From NCBI RefSeq assembly GCF_017948455.1, contig NZ_JAFFSU010000003.1, positions 310,001-374,000 on the forward strand: a DNA stretch of 64,000 nucleotides, given 5' to 3'. Below the pieces are notes generated by a model, which saw nothing but the letters and a program-made list of their open reading frames with translations, did not search any database and was not told the DNA's origin. The translations under genes were made by a program, and so were the position numbers. Positions 54,062-63,158 of the stretch are shown piece after piece. How positions within the stretch are numbered: position 1 is the first letter of the stretch; each line of letters starts with the position of its first letter. This DNA comes from Streptomyces sp. GESEQ-4. GTDB taxonomy: Bacteria > Actinomycetota > Actinomycetes > Streptomycetales > Streptomycetaceae.

Positions 54062-56391
54062 GCGGGGCGATGGGGAGAGTCGTGCGGGCCGGTGTCGGCA
54101 GGCGCCGGGTGCAGACCGCGGTGATCGTGCTGACGACGCTGCTGTCGGTGGCCGCGTCCGTGCTGGCGGTGGGGCTGCTGGTGGCGTCGCAGGCACCGTT
54201 CGACCGGGCCTTCGCGCGGCAGCACGGGGCGCATCTGACGGCGGAGTTCGCCTCAGTGGCGCCGGGGAAACTCGCAGCGACCGCTTCCGCCGACGGCGTC
54301 GAGGCCGCCGCGGGCCCGTTCGCCGTGACCTCCGTCCGTGTCAGCCCCGCCCACGGGGGCCCGCCCGGCTTCACCCCGCCGCCCCTCACCGTGGCCGGAC
54401 GGGCCTCGGCCGACGCCGCCGTGGACGACCTCGGCCTGGTCTCGGGCCGATGGGCGAGGAAGCCCGGCGAGATCGTGCTGGAGGCGGGATCCGGCAACCC
54501 CGGCATGCAGCCCGACAGCAAGATCTACGCTGGGGACGCGGAGCTGACCGTGGTCGGCATCGCCGAGTCCGTGGGCGAGAGCGCCGACGCGTGGGTCGTA
54601 CCGGCGCAGTTGACGGCATTGGACGCGCAGCCGTCGTACCAGATGCTCTACCGCTTCACCGACGCGGACAGCCGCGCCGACATCGCCGCCGGACGGGACG
54701 CGATCGCCGCCGCCGCGCCCGCCCGCACGCTCACCGGCACGCAGTCCTATCTGGACGTCAGGCAGGCCGCCGAGGCCACCACGGCCGCGTACATCCCCTT
54801 CGTGACCGCCTTCGCCCTGCTGGGCCTGGCCATGTCGGTGCTGGTGATCGGCATCGTGGTGAGCGGCGCGGTGAGTGCCGCGACCCGGCGCATCGGCATC
54901 CTGAAGTCCCTCGGGCTCACCCCGCTCCAGGTGGGGCGGGCCTATGTGGCGCAGGCGTTGATCCCGGCGGTGGTGGGCGCCGCGCTGGGTGTGGCACTGG
55001 GCGGTCTGCTCGCCGTGCCGCTGATGGCGGAGCTGGCGGCGGCCTACGGGACGGGCACGCTGCTGATCCCGCTGTGGGTGAACCTGGTGGTGCCGGCCGG
55101 CGTCCTCGCGGTGGTCGCCCTCACCGCGTTCGGCCCGGCACTGCGGGCGGCCCGGCTGCGCACCGCCTCGGTGCTCGGGGTCGGTCGCGCCGCAACCGAC
55201 GCCCGGGGACGCGGAGTTCGGCAGCTGCTGGGCCGGCTGCCGCTGCCGCGCCCGGTGACCCTGGGCCTCGCGGGTCCGTTCGCCCGGCCCGCCCGCTCGG
55301 GCACGATGGCCGCGGCGGTGGCGTTCGGGGCGCTGGCGGTGACGTTCGCGGTCGGGCTGGGCAGCACGCTCTTCGCGATCCAGCGGGACGGCGAACCCGA
55401 CCAGGCGGCGGGCGAGGTGACCGTACGCACGATGTCGCCGCCGCAACCCGGGGCGGCGCCCGGCGGCCCGGTGGATCCGGACGTGGTGGCCGCCGCGATC
55501 AAGTCCCGTCCGGAGACGGCCTCGTCCTACCGCACCGCCCGGTCCGAGGTGCGTGTGGCGGGCCTGAAGGGCGGGGTGCCGGTGGTGGCGTACGACGGGG
55601 ACGCGGCGCACAGCCGGCACAGCATGGTGTCCGGCCGCTGGTTCGACACGAGCGGCGAGGCTGTCGCCGGCTCGCGCTTCCTGACGGTGACGGGTGTGAA
55701 GGTCGGGGACACGGTGACATTGAGCGAGCAGGGCCGGACCGTCCGGTTGCGGATCGTGGGGGAGGTCTTCGACCTGAACGAGGAGGGGATGACCGTCCGC
55801 ACCTCGTTCTCGGCACTGGCGCCGCTCGACATCGGCTACCTGCCGAGCGAGTTCAGCGTGCGGCTCAAGTCCGGTGCCGATGCGCGGAGTTACGTCGACT
55901 CCTTGAACGCGGATCTGGAGGCGACCGGCGGGGAGGCGGCCCTCACCGAGCAGGGCGAGTCGACCGTGATCCGGGCCATGCAGGCGCTGATCGCGATGCT
56001 CACCGCCATGCTGGTGACGGTCGCCTGCCTCGGCGTCCTCAACACGGTCGTGCTCGACACCCGCGACCGGACCCGCGACCTCGGCATCTTCAAGGCCCTC
56101 GGCATGACACCGCGCCAGACCGTCGCCCAGGTCCTCACCGCCGTGGCCGGCATCGGTCTGGCCGCCGGGGCGATCGGCGTCCCGCTCGGGGTGGCGCTGC
56201 ACGGGTACGTCATGCCGGAGATGGGGCGGGCCGTGGGGGTGCGCTTCCCGTCGGAACTCATCGATGTGTACGACGTCCCCGATCTGACCCTGCTGGCGCT
56301 CTCCGGCGTGCTGATCGCCGTCGCCGGGGCACTGCTGCCGGCGGGGTGGGCGGCGCGGACGCGGGTGGCGGGGGCGTTGCGGGCGGAGTGA
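54058..56391 (+). CDS. ABC transporter permease with two FtsX/MacB-type modules
   Basis: This is a 777-residue permease. One helix near the N terminus ([20 protein letters not shown]) is followed by a large extracytoplasmic domain. A first FtsX block of three helices ([40 protein letters not shown]) comes next. A second half has its own helix, extracytoplasmic domain and FtsX block ([40 protein letters not shown]). This layout is common in actinobacterial exporters controlled by a neighbouring two-component system. The start ATG 54058 overlaps the ATPase gene. Confidence 0.93.
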   Translation: MSGAMGRVVRAGVGRRRVQTAVIVLTTLLSVAASVLAVGLLVASQAPFDRAFARQHGAHLTAEFASVAPGKLAATASADGVEAAAGPFAVTSVRVSPAHGGPPGFTPPPLTVAGRASADAAVDDLGLVSGRWARKPGEIVLEAGSGNPGMQPDSKIYAGDAELTVVGIAESVGESADAWVVPAQLTALDAQPSYQMLYRFTDADSRADIAAGRDAIAAAAPARTLTGTQSYLDVRQAAEATTAAYIPFVTAFALLGLAMSVLVIGIVVSGAVSAATRRIGILKSLGLTPLQVGRAYVAQALIPAVVGAALGVALGGLLAVPLMAELAAAYGTGTLLIPLWVNLVVPAGVLAVVALTAFGPALRAARLRTASVLGVGRAATDARGRGVRQLLGRLPLPRPVTLGLAGPFARPARSGTMAAAVAFGALAVTFAVGLGSTLFAIQRDGEPDQAAGEVTVRTMSPPQPGAAPGGPVDPDVVAAAIKSRPETASSYRTARSEVRVAGLKGGVPVVAYDGDAAHSRHSMVSGRWFDTSGEAVAGSRFLTVTGVKVGDTVTLSEQGRTVRLRIVGEVFDLNEEGMTVRTSFSALAPLDIGYLPSEFSVRLKSGADARSYVDSLNADLEATGGEAALTEQGESTVIRAMQALIAMLTAMLVTVACLGVLNTVVLDTRDRTRDLGIFKALGMTPRQTVAQVLTAVAGIGLAAGAIGVPLGVALHGYVMPEMGRAVGVRFPSELIDVYDVPDLTLLALSGVLIAVAGALLPAGWAARTRVAGALRAE

Positions 56392-56403
56392 CGTGCGGCC
56401 GGC

Positions 56404-57258
56404 TCAGCCGCTTGAGCCGGCGGCCATGTCCTGGGCGCCGATGACGGACAGCAGCTCAAGCCGGGCGGCGCCCTCGGTGCCGGGCGGGGCCGAGAACCAC
56501 AGCAGACGCTGGTGGCCGTCCTCGCTGAACAGGCTGTGGCAGTCCAGCTCGATGACGCCGAGGGCGGGGTGGACGATGCGCTTGTGGTCGCCCCTGCGCA
56601 GGGCGACGTCATGGGTGTCCCACAAGGCGGCGAACTCCGCGCTGTGCCGCCGCAGCGCGGCCACCATCCGCTGCACCTCGCCGTCCCGGCCCCGCCGGGC
56701 CGCCACCGCCTGGAGGTCGGCCACGAAGACGCGGGAGTGGTGCGCGTGGTCCTCGACCGGATAGATCTTGCGGGTGTCCGGGTCGGTGAACCAGCGGTAC
56801 ACGAGACTCGCCCGCGGACCGCGCACCTCGGCGGCCCGACCGACCAGGGCGACGGCCAGGTCGTTCTGTACGAGGGTCTCGTGCAGGTCGGTGATGATCT
56901 GGGCCGGTGTGGTGGTGAGCCGGTCCAGCAGACCGAGCAGGGCGGGCTGGACGTGCGCGGTCGGGCCGTGCGCCGCCGGGGGCACCGGGCGGTCGGCGAG
57001 GTGGAACAGGTGGTCGCGCTCGTCGTCGTTCAGCCTGAGGGCGCGGGCGAGGGCGGCCACGACCTGGGCCGAGGGCTGGGCACCCCGGCCCCGCTCCAAC
57101 TCCGTGTAGTAGTCGGCCGACAGGCCCGCGAGCTGCGCGACCTCCTCCCGGCGCAGACCGGGCACCCGCCGCCGGGGCCCGGCGGTCAGGCCCACATCGG
57201 CAGGCCGGACGCGATCACGGCGGGACTTCAGGAACGCGGAGAGTTCGGGACGGGGCAC
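56404..57258 (-). CDS. XRE-family regulator with MmyB-like ligand-binding domain (second copy type)
   Basis: This 284-residue regulator has the same layout as the one at 1039-1869. The helix-turn-helix PGLRREEVAQLAGLSADYYT lies at about 40-59, followed by an MmyB-like PAS fold with VYRWFTDPDTRKIYPVEDHA and HHSRVFVADLQA. GTG 57258, preceded by GGGAGC, is the start; the extra upstream frame overlaps the promoter. It is divergent from a tautomerase gene, with three CCCAGGG-type half-sites between, so the tautomerase is the probable target. Confidence 0.9.
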   Translation of the reverse strand: MPRPELSAFLKSRRDRVRPADVGLTAGPRRRVPGLRREEVAQLAGLSADYYTELERGRGAQPSAQVVAALARALRLNDDERDHLFHLADRPVPPAAHGPTAHVQPALLGLLDRLTTTPAQIITDLHETLVQNDLAVALVGRAAEVRGPRASLVYRWFTDPDTRKIYPVEDHAHHSRVFVADLQAVAARRGRDGEVQRMVAALRRHSAEFAALWDTHDVALRRGDHKRIVHPALGVIELDCHSLFSEDGHQRLLWFSAPPGTEGAARLELLSVIGAQDMAAGSSG

Positions 57259-57400
57259 GCTCCCATCCTCACCCGTGCGCACGTCCGTATCCAGGGGGCG
57301 CCGACCCCAGGGTGGGCGCAGCCCTGGGTGTCGTCGCCGTTCCGGCCCAGGGTGGAGGGGACAGCACCCCGTCACACGACCGACCGGAGCGTGAATCACC
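57259..57400. promoter_or_regulatory. Divergent promoter with repeated CCCAGGG half-sites
   Basis: CCCAGGG occurs at 57306-57312 and 57346-57352, and its inverse CCCTGGG at 57322-57328. The first pair forms an inverted repeat with nine bases between. They lie between the MmyB-like regulator and its divergent neighbour and are likely operator elements. Confidence 0.5.
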
Positions 57401-57631
57401 ATGCCGTTCGCCAACTTCAAGGTCCCCGCCGGCACTCTCGACGAGAAGCAGAAGGAGCAGATCGTCACCCGCGTCACCGAGTTGTACGTCGAGATCTACG
57501 GTGAGCGTGCCCGCGCCGCCACCCTGGTCCTGGTCGAGGAGGTCCCCGACGGCGGCTGGGGCATCGGCGGCCACGTCCTGACCCTGGCAGAGCTCCAGGA
57601 ATCGGCACCGGAAGCGCCCGATGTGGCATGA
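57401..57631 (+). CDS. 4-oxalocrotonate-tautomerase-like small protein
   Basis: This 76-residue protein belongs to the tautomerase superfamily. The catalytic proline follows the initiator methionine (MPFANFKVPAGTLDEKQKEQ), and the LVLVEEVPDGGWGIGGHVLT segment matches the beta-hairpin end of this small subgroup. It should act as a trimer or hexamer in the cytoplasm on keto-enol substrates or dehalogenation-type reactions; the natural substrate is not known. It is divergent from an MmyB-type regulator, an arrangement I have seen for this family pair. Confidence 0.9.
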   Translation: MPFANFKVPAGTLDEKQKEQIVTRVTELYVEIYGERARAATLVLVEEVPDGGWGIGGHVLTLAELQESAPEAPDVA

Positions 57632-57640
57632 TCCGCTGCC

Positions 57641-59029
57641 ATGTCGTCGATACGCGCACATGCGTGGTGGTCAAGTGCCGCTCGCCGTCTGCTAGTTGCC
57701 CCGCTTGCCTTGATCGTGGCAGCGGGCGCCACCGGGGCCGGTGCCGTCGCGGCACCGGCACCCAAGGAGGCGACGCCCGATCGGCTTCGCTACGACGTGT
57801 CCCTGCGCAGTGACGCCGACGGCTCCCACTGGACGGGCCGGCAGTGGGTGTCGTTCCGCAATGCCTCCGCGCGACCCTTGCGTGAGGTGTACGTACGTCT
57901 GTGGGGCAACGGCGAGGACAAGTGCGGAACGCCGGGCAAGCCGTCCCCCGTGAAGATGTCCAAGGTGCGCGGTGGCACCCCGGGCCGCCTCACCGTGAAC
58001 TGCACCGCGCTGCGCATCACCCTGCCGAAGCCCCTCGCGCGCGGCGAGCGGACGGCCGTCTCCTTCGACGTGTCCATCACCGTGCCCCAGCGCAACAACC
58101 GCTTCGGCCGCGAGGGCGCGTTCCGCTTCCTGGGCAACGCGCTGCCGGTGCTCGCCGTGCACGACGCGAAGGGCTGGCACCTCGATCCGTATGTGTCGAC
58201 CGGCGAGAGCTTCTACAGCCTGGCGAGCGACTTCCGGGTGCGCATCGACCACCCGTCGACCCTCAAGGTCCCCGCGACCGGCCGCACGTGGACCCGGCAC
58301 GGCACGTCCGGGCGCACGGTCACGCACAGCGTCGCGCACCGGGTGCGGGACTTCGCGTGGGCGGCGGGCCCGTTCCGCGTGGCGAGCGAGACCTCGCCCG
58401 GTGGTGTGCGGGTGAAGTCGTACTGGGCGCCGAACACGCCCGCGGCGGGTGTGCGCCTCAACCGCGAGGACGGCGTCGCCGCCGTCGACCGGTTCGGCAA
58501 GGAGTTCGGCCGTTATCCGTACGGCGAGATCGACCTGGTGATGACCAAGGACTTCGGCGGCGGTATGGAGTACCCCGGCCTGGTCATCCTCGGCACCGCC
58601 GAGGACGGCAGCGCCGTCGTCCACGAGGTGGCCCACCAGTGGTGGTACGGCATCGTGGGCAACGACGAATACGGCGCCCCCTGGCTGGACGAGAGCTTCG
58701 CCCAGTACGCCAACGCGCGCTTCTACGGCTGGGACACCCGCGACTGCTGGTCGGACGAGGACTGGCCGAGCGACGAGACCGCGCTCACGAACTCGATGGC
58801 CTACTGGGCCGAGCACCGCGACGAGTACCACGTCATCTACACGGCCGGCTCCTGCGCCCTGGCGAACCTGGAGCGCACCCTCGGCGCCGACACGATGGCG
58901 AGACTGCTCGAGCGATACGCCCGCGACCACTGGTACGGCGTCTCCACCACCGAGGACTTCAAGAAGGCCGCACAGTCCGTGACGGACACCGACCTGGACC
59001 CCTTCTGGAAGAAGCACCGCATCCGGTGA
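57641..59029 (+). CDS. Secreted M1-family zinc metallopeptidase
   Basis: This is a 462-residue exported aminopeptidase-like enzyme. The signal peptide spans about 1-40 (hydrophobic core LLVAPLALIVAAGATGAGAV). The zinc motif is intact: His328, Glu329 and His332 in VVHEVAHQWW and the third ligand Glu351 in WLDESFAQYAN. GGMEYPGLVI is the substrate-binding GxMEN-like segment. It is shorter than classical aminopeptidase N because the C-terminal helical domain is missing, a form common in actinobacteria. The start lies nine bases after the tautomerase stop. Confidence 0.93.
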   Translation: MSSIRAHAWWSSAARRLLVAPLALIVAAGATGAGAVAAPAPKEATPDRLRYDVSLRSDADGSHWTGRQWVSFRNASARPLREVYVRLWGNGEDKCGTPGKPSPVKMSKVRGGTPGRLTVNCTALRITLPKPLARGERTAVSFDVSITVPQRNNRFGREGAFRFLGNALPVLAVHDAKGWHLDPYVSTGESFYSLASDFRVRIDHPSTLKVPATGRTWTRHGTSGRTVTHSVAHRVRDFAWAAGPFRVASETSPGGVRVKSYWAPNTPAAGVRLNREDGVAAVDRFGKEFGRYPYGEIDLVMTKDFGGGMEYPGLVILGTAEDGSAVVHEVAHQWWYGIVGNDEYGAPWLDESFAQYANARFYGWDTRDCWSDEDWPSDETALTNSMAYWAEHRDEYHVIYTAGSCALANLERTLGADTMARLLERYARDHWYGVSTTEDFKKAAQSVTDTDLDPFWKKHRIR

Positions 59030-59103
59030 AACCCCGGTCGCCGCCTCCGGTGCGAGGCAGGCCTCGTAGGAAGTCGCCTCGCCGACGCGTAACGTGAGGC
59101 GGT

Positions 59104-59937
59104 ATGAAGATCCTCATCAGCGCCGACATGGAGGGCGCGACGGGCGTCACCTGGCCGGCCGACGTGCTGCCGGGGACGCCGCAGTGGGAGCGCTGCCGGT
59201 CGATGTTCACCTCGGATGTGAACGCCGCCGTGCTGGGCTTCCTCGACGGCGGCGCGGACGACGTGCTCATCAACGAAGCGCACTGGACGATGCGCAATCT
59301 GCTCCTCGAACAGCTCGACGAGCGGGCCCAGATGCTCACCGGGCGGCACAAGTCCCTCTCCATGGTGGAGGGCGTGCAGCACGGCGACGTGGACGGCATC
59401 GCGTTCGTCGGCTATCACGCGGGCGCCGGCATGGAGGGCGTCCTCGCCCACACCTACCTCGCCAACTCCATCACCGGGGTGTGGGTCGACGACGTACGGG
59501 CGAGCGAGGGGCTGCTCAACGCCCACGTGGTCGCCGAGTACGGGGTGCCCGTCGTCCTCGTCACCGGTGACGACGTGGCCTGCGAGGACGCGCTCGGGTA
59601 CGCGCCCGAGGCGCTGAAGGTCGCCGTCAAGGACCATGTGTCGCGGTACGCGGCCGTGTGCCGTACGCCGGTCAGGACCGCCTCCGACATCCGGGCCGCG
59701 GCCAAGGAGGCGGCGGCGCTGGCGGTGCGGCACGAGCCCGTCGCCGGGGGACCGTTCACCGTCGCCCTGGAGTTTGACGCCGAGCATCTGGCGCTGGCCG
59801 CCACCGTTGTGCCGGGGGTGGAGCGGACCGGGGAGCGGAAGGTGGCGTACACCAGCGACACCATGTATCAGGGGATCCGTACCTTCAAGGCGGTCACCAC
59901 GATCGTCTCGGCCGCGGTGGAGGAGCAGTATGGCTGA
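59104..59937 (+). CDS. dppA: M55-family D-aminopeptidase (DppA-like)
   Basis: This is a 277-residue zinc peptidase of the DppA type, which removes D-amino acids (for example D-Ala) from peptides. The metal ligands of the Bacillus enzyme have counterparts here: Asp8 and Glu10 in SADMEG, His60 in INEAHW, His105 in GYHAGAGM, and Glu135 in SEGLLNA. A self-compartmentalised decamer is expected in the cytoplasm. It is the first gene of a four-gene peptidase operon; its end overlaps the next gene by eight bases. Confidence 0.94.
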   Translation: MKILISADMEGATGVTWPADVLPGTPQWERCRSMFTSDVNAAVLGFLDGGADDVLINEAHWTMRNLLLEQLDERAQMLTGRHKSLSMVEGVQHGDVDGIAFVGYHAGAGMEGVLAHTYLANSITGVWVDDVRASEGLLNAHVVAEYGVPVVLVTGDDVACEDALGYAPEALKVAVKDHVSRYAAVCRTPVRTASDIRAAAKEAAALAVRHEPVAGGPFTVALEFDAEHLALAATVVPGVERTGERKVAYTSDTMYQGIRTFKAVTTIVSAAVEEQYG

Positions 59938-61234
59938 CCAGCAGGCGCTGGACGAGGTCGTCCGGTTCACGTCCGACCTCATCCGCGTCGACACCACCAA
60001 CCGCGGGGGCGGCGACTGCCGGGAGCGGCCCGCCGCCGAGTACGCGGCGGAGCAACTGGCCGGGGCGGGCCTGGAGCCGACGCTGCTGGAGCGCACCCGG
60101 GGCCGTACGAACGTGGTCGCCCGGATCGAGGGCACGGACCCGTCCGCGGACGCGCTCCTCGTCCACGGCCATCTGGACGTCGTACCCGCCGAAGCCGCCG
60201 ACTGGAGCGTGCACCCGTTCTCCGGGGAGATCCGCGACGGCGTCGTCTGGGGGCGCGGCGCGGTCGACATGAAGAACATGGACGCGATGATCCTCGCGGT
60301 CGTGCGCGCCTGGGCGCGGGAGGGCGTACGGCCCCGACGGGACCTCGTCATCGCGTTCACCGCCGACGAGGAGGCGAGCGCGGAGGACGGGTCCGGGTTC
60401 CTCGCCGACCAGCACCCGGGGCTCTTCGAGGGCTGCACCGAGGGCGTCAGCGAGTCGGGGGCGTTCACCTTCCACGACGGCGGCGGACGCCAGATCTACC
60501 CCATCGCCGCGGGCGAGCGCGGTACCGGCTGGCTGAAGCTCACCGCGCGCGGGCGGGCCGGACACGGCTCCAAGGTGAACCGGGAGAACGCGGTGACCCG
60601 CCTCGCCGCCGCCATCGCCCGGATCGGCGACCACGAGTGGCCGCTGAGGCTGACGCCGACGGTCAGCGCCGCCCTCACCGAACTCGCCGCGCTCTACGGC
60701 ATCGAGGCCGACCTCGACGACGTGGACGGTCTGCTGCAGAAGCTCGGCCCGACGGCCAAGCTGGTCGAGGCCACCGTACGCAACAGCGCCAACCCGACGA
60801 TGCTGGACGCCGGTTACAAGGTCAATGTCATCCCGGGGGAGGCCGTCGCATACGTGGACGGGCGGTATCTCTTCGGCGCCGAGGACGAGTTCCGCGCGAC
60901 GCTGGACCGGCTCACCGGGCCTGACGTGGACTGGGAGTTCCACCATCGCGAGGTGGGCCTCCAGGCGCCGGTGGACTCGCCGACGTACGCGCGGATGCGT
61001 GCCGCGGTCGAGGAGTTCGCGCCCGAGGGGCATGTGGTGCCGTACTGCATGTCCGGCGGCACGGACGCCAAGCAGTTCTCCCGGCTCGGCATCACCGGCT
61101 ACGGCTTCACCCCGCTGAAGCTCCCCGAGGGCTTCGACTACCAGGCCCTCTTCCACGGAGTCGACGAGCGGGTCCCCGTCGAGGCGCTGCACTTCGGCGT
61201 CCAGGTCCTGGACCGCTTCCTGCGGACGGCCTAG
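59930..61234 (+). CDS. M20-family metallopeptidase
   Basis: This 434-residue enzyme is a dizinc peptidase or deacylase of the ArgE/DapE/CPG2 group. Metal-ligand segments are LLVHGHLDVVP (His, with the catalytic Asp two residues on), WGRGAVDMKNMDAM (bridging Asp), FTADEEASAEDG (catalytic Glu and ligand) and CMSGGTDAKQF near the C terminus. ARGRAGHGSKVNRENAV is in the dimerisation domain. It probably trims dipeptides in the same route as its neighbours. ATG 59930 lies inside the end of dppA and four bases separate its stop from the S9 peptidase gene. Confidence 0.92.
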   Translation: MADQQALDEVVRFTSDLIRVDTTNRGGGDCRERPAAEYAAEQLAGAGLEPTLLERTRGRTNVVARIEGTDPSADALLVHGHLDVVPAEAADWSVHPFSGEIRDGVVWGRGAVDMKNMDAMILAVVRAWAREGVRPRRDLVIAFTADEEASAEDGSGFLADQHPGLFEGCTEGVSESGAFTFHDGGGRQIYPIAAGERGTGWLKLTARGRAGHGSKVNRENAVTRLAAAIARIGDHEWPLRLTPTVSAALTELAALYGIEADLDDVDGLLQKLGPTAKLVEATVRNSANPTMLDAGYKVNVIPGEAVAYVDGRYLFGAEDEFRATLDRLTGPDVDWEFHHREVGLQAPVDSPTYARMRAAVEEFAPEGHVVPYCMSGGTDAKQFSRLGITGYGFTPLKLPEGFDYQALFHGVDERVPVEALHFGVQVLDRFLRTA

Positions 61235-61238
61235 CGCC

Positions 61239-63158
61239 ATGGAGCTGGCCTTCGGCTCGTGGCCGTCCCCGATCGACGCGGCCCTCGCCGCCGCGCACGA
61301 CGGGCATCCCGAGTACGTCGGTTTCGTCGGCGACGAGGCCTGGTGGATCGAGCCCCGGCCCACGGAGGGCGGTCGGCGCACGCTCGTGAGGCGTCGTACC
61401 GACGGCATCGAGGAGTCGATGCTGCCCGCGCCGTGGAACGTGCGCAGTCGCGTCATCGAGTACGGCGGACAGCCCTGGGCCGGTGTCGCCGGACCGCTCG
61501 TCGTGTTCGTGAACTTCGCCGACCAGCGGCTGTACCGGTACGAGCCGGGCAGCGAACCGCGTCCGCTGACGCCGGCCGGACCGCGCTGGGCCGAGCCGCA
61601 GGTGCGCCTGGACGTCGGTGAAGTGTGGTGCGTGATGGAGGAGTTCACCGGCGACGCGCCCACCGACGTACGCCGGGTGCTCGCCGCGGTGCCGCTGGAC
61701 GGCTCGGCGGCCGAGGACCGGGACGCCGTACGCGAACTGACCGACGACCGGCACCGGTTCGTGACCGGGCCACGGATCTCGCCCGACGGGCGGCGTGCGG
61801 CCTGGCTCGCCTGGGACCATCCGCGGATGCCGTGGGACGGCACGGAACTCGTCGTCGCCGACGTGGACGGTGTCTTCCGTGCGGCGCGCACCGTCGCCGG
61901 CGGGCCCGGGGAGTCCATCGCGCAGGTGGACTGGGCGCCCGACGGCTCCCTGCTGTACGCGAGCGACCGCTCCGGCTGGTGGAACCTCTACCGCGACGGC
62001 GTGCCCCTCTGTCCGCGCGAGGAGGAGTTCGGCGGGCCCCTGTGGAAGCTCGGCCACCGCTGGTTCGCCCCGTTGGAGAGCGGACTGATCGCCGTCGTGC
62101 ACGGCCGCGGCGCCACCGCGCTCGGCATCCTCGACCCGGAGACGGGCGAGGTCGTCGACGCGGCGGGTCCCTGGACCGAGTTCGCGCCCACGCTCGCGGC
62201 GCACGGCGAGCGCATCGTCGCCGTCGGGGCGAGCCCGCGCACCGCGTACGAGGTGGTGGAACTGGACGCCCGTACGGGCCGCGCCCGGGTGATCGGCGCA
62301 GCGCACCAGGACGCGGTCGACCCCGCCCACTACCCCGAACCGCACATCCGCACCTTCACCGGCCCGGCCGGACGCGAGATCCACGCGCACATCTACCCGC
62401 CCCACCACCCCCGCTGCGTCGCGCCCGGCGACGAGCTGCCGCCGTACATCGTCTGGGCGCACGGCGGGCCCACCAGCAGGGCACCGCTCGTGCTCGACCT
62501 GGCGATCGCCTACTTCACCTCGCGCGGCATCGGAGTCGCCGAGGTCAACTACGGCGGCTCGACCGGATACGGACGGGCGTACCGGGACCGGCTGCGTGAG
62601 CAGTGGGGCGTGGTCGACGTCGAGGACTGCGCGGCCGTCGCGCTGGCCCTCGCCGACGAGGGCACCGCGGACCGGGACCGGCTCGCCGTGCGGGGCGGCA
62701 GCGCGGGCGGGTGGACGGCGGCGGCGTCGCTGGCCACGACCGATGTCTACGCCTGCGGCACGATCATCTACCCGATCCTCGACCTGACCGGCTGGGGATC
62801 GGGGGAGACCCACGACTTCGAGTCCCAGTACCTGGAGTCGCTGGTCGGGCCGCTCGCCGAGGTGCCCGCGCGGTACGTGGAGCGCTCGCCCGCCGAGCAC
62901 GCCGACCGGATCACCGCTCCCTTCCTGCTGTTGCAGGGCCTGGACGACGTGATCTGCCCGCCCGCACAGTGCGAACGCTTCCTGGCCCGCATGAAAGGCC
63001 GACGCGTGCCGCACGCGTACATCACCTTCGAAGGGGAGGGACACGGATTCCGCCGGGCCGACACCATGATCCGCGCCCTGGAGGCCGAACTCTCCTTGTA
63101 CGCACAGGTCTTCGGACTGCACCCGCCCGGCCTCGACACCCTGGAGCTGACCAAGTGA
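61239..63158 (+). CDS. S9-family prolyl-oligopeptidase-type serine peptidase
   Basis: This is a 639-residue cytoplasmic serine peptidase. The first 370 residues form a beta-propeller (repeats such as FVTGPRISPDGRRAAWLAWD and VDWAPDGSLLYASDRSGWWN). The C-terminal alpha/beta-hydrolase holds the catalytic serine in VRGGSAGGWTAAA, the aspartate in LLLQGLDDVICPP and the histidine in FEGEGHGFRR. No signal peptide is seen. It belongs to the dipeptidyl-aminopeptidase/acylaminoacyl-peptidase group. Its stop overlaps the next start as GTGA. Confidence 0.94.
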   Translation: MELAFGSWPSPIDAALAAAHDGHPEYVGFVGDEAWWIEPRPTEGGRRTLVRRRTDGIEESMLPAPWNVRSRVIEYGGQPWAGVAGPLVVFVNFADQRLYRYEPGSEPRPLTPAGPRWAEPQVRLDVGEVWCVMEEFTGDAPTDVRRVLAAVPLDGSAAEDRDAVRELTDDRHRFVTGPRISPDGRRAAWLAWDHPRMPWDGTELVVADVDGVFRAARTVAGGPGESIAQVDWAPDGSLLYASDRSGWWNLYRDGVPLCPREEEFGGPLWKLGHRWFAPLESGLIAVVHGRGATALGILDPETGEVVDAAGPWTEFAPTLAAHGERIVAVGASPRTAYEVVELDARTGRARVIGAAHQDAVDPAHYPEPHIRTFTGPAGREIHAHIYPPHHPRCVAPGDELPPYIVWAHGGPTSRAPLVLDLAIAYFTSRGIGVAEVNYGGSTGYGRAYRDRLREQWGVVDVEDCAAVALALADEGTADRDRLAVRGGSAGGWTAAASLATTDVYACGTIIYPILDLTGWGSGETHDFESQYLESLVGPLAEVPARYVERSPAEHADRITAPFLLLQGLDDVICPPAQCERFLARMKGRRVPHAYITFEGEGHGFRRADTMIRALEAELSLYAQVFGLHPPGLDTLELTK

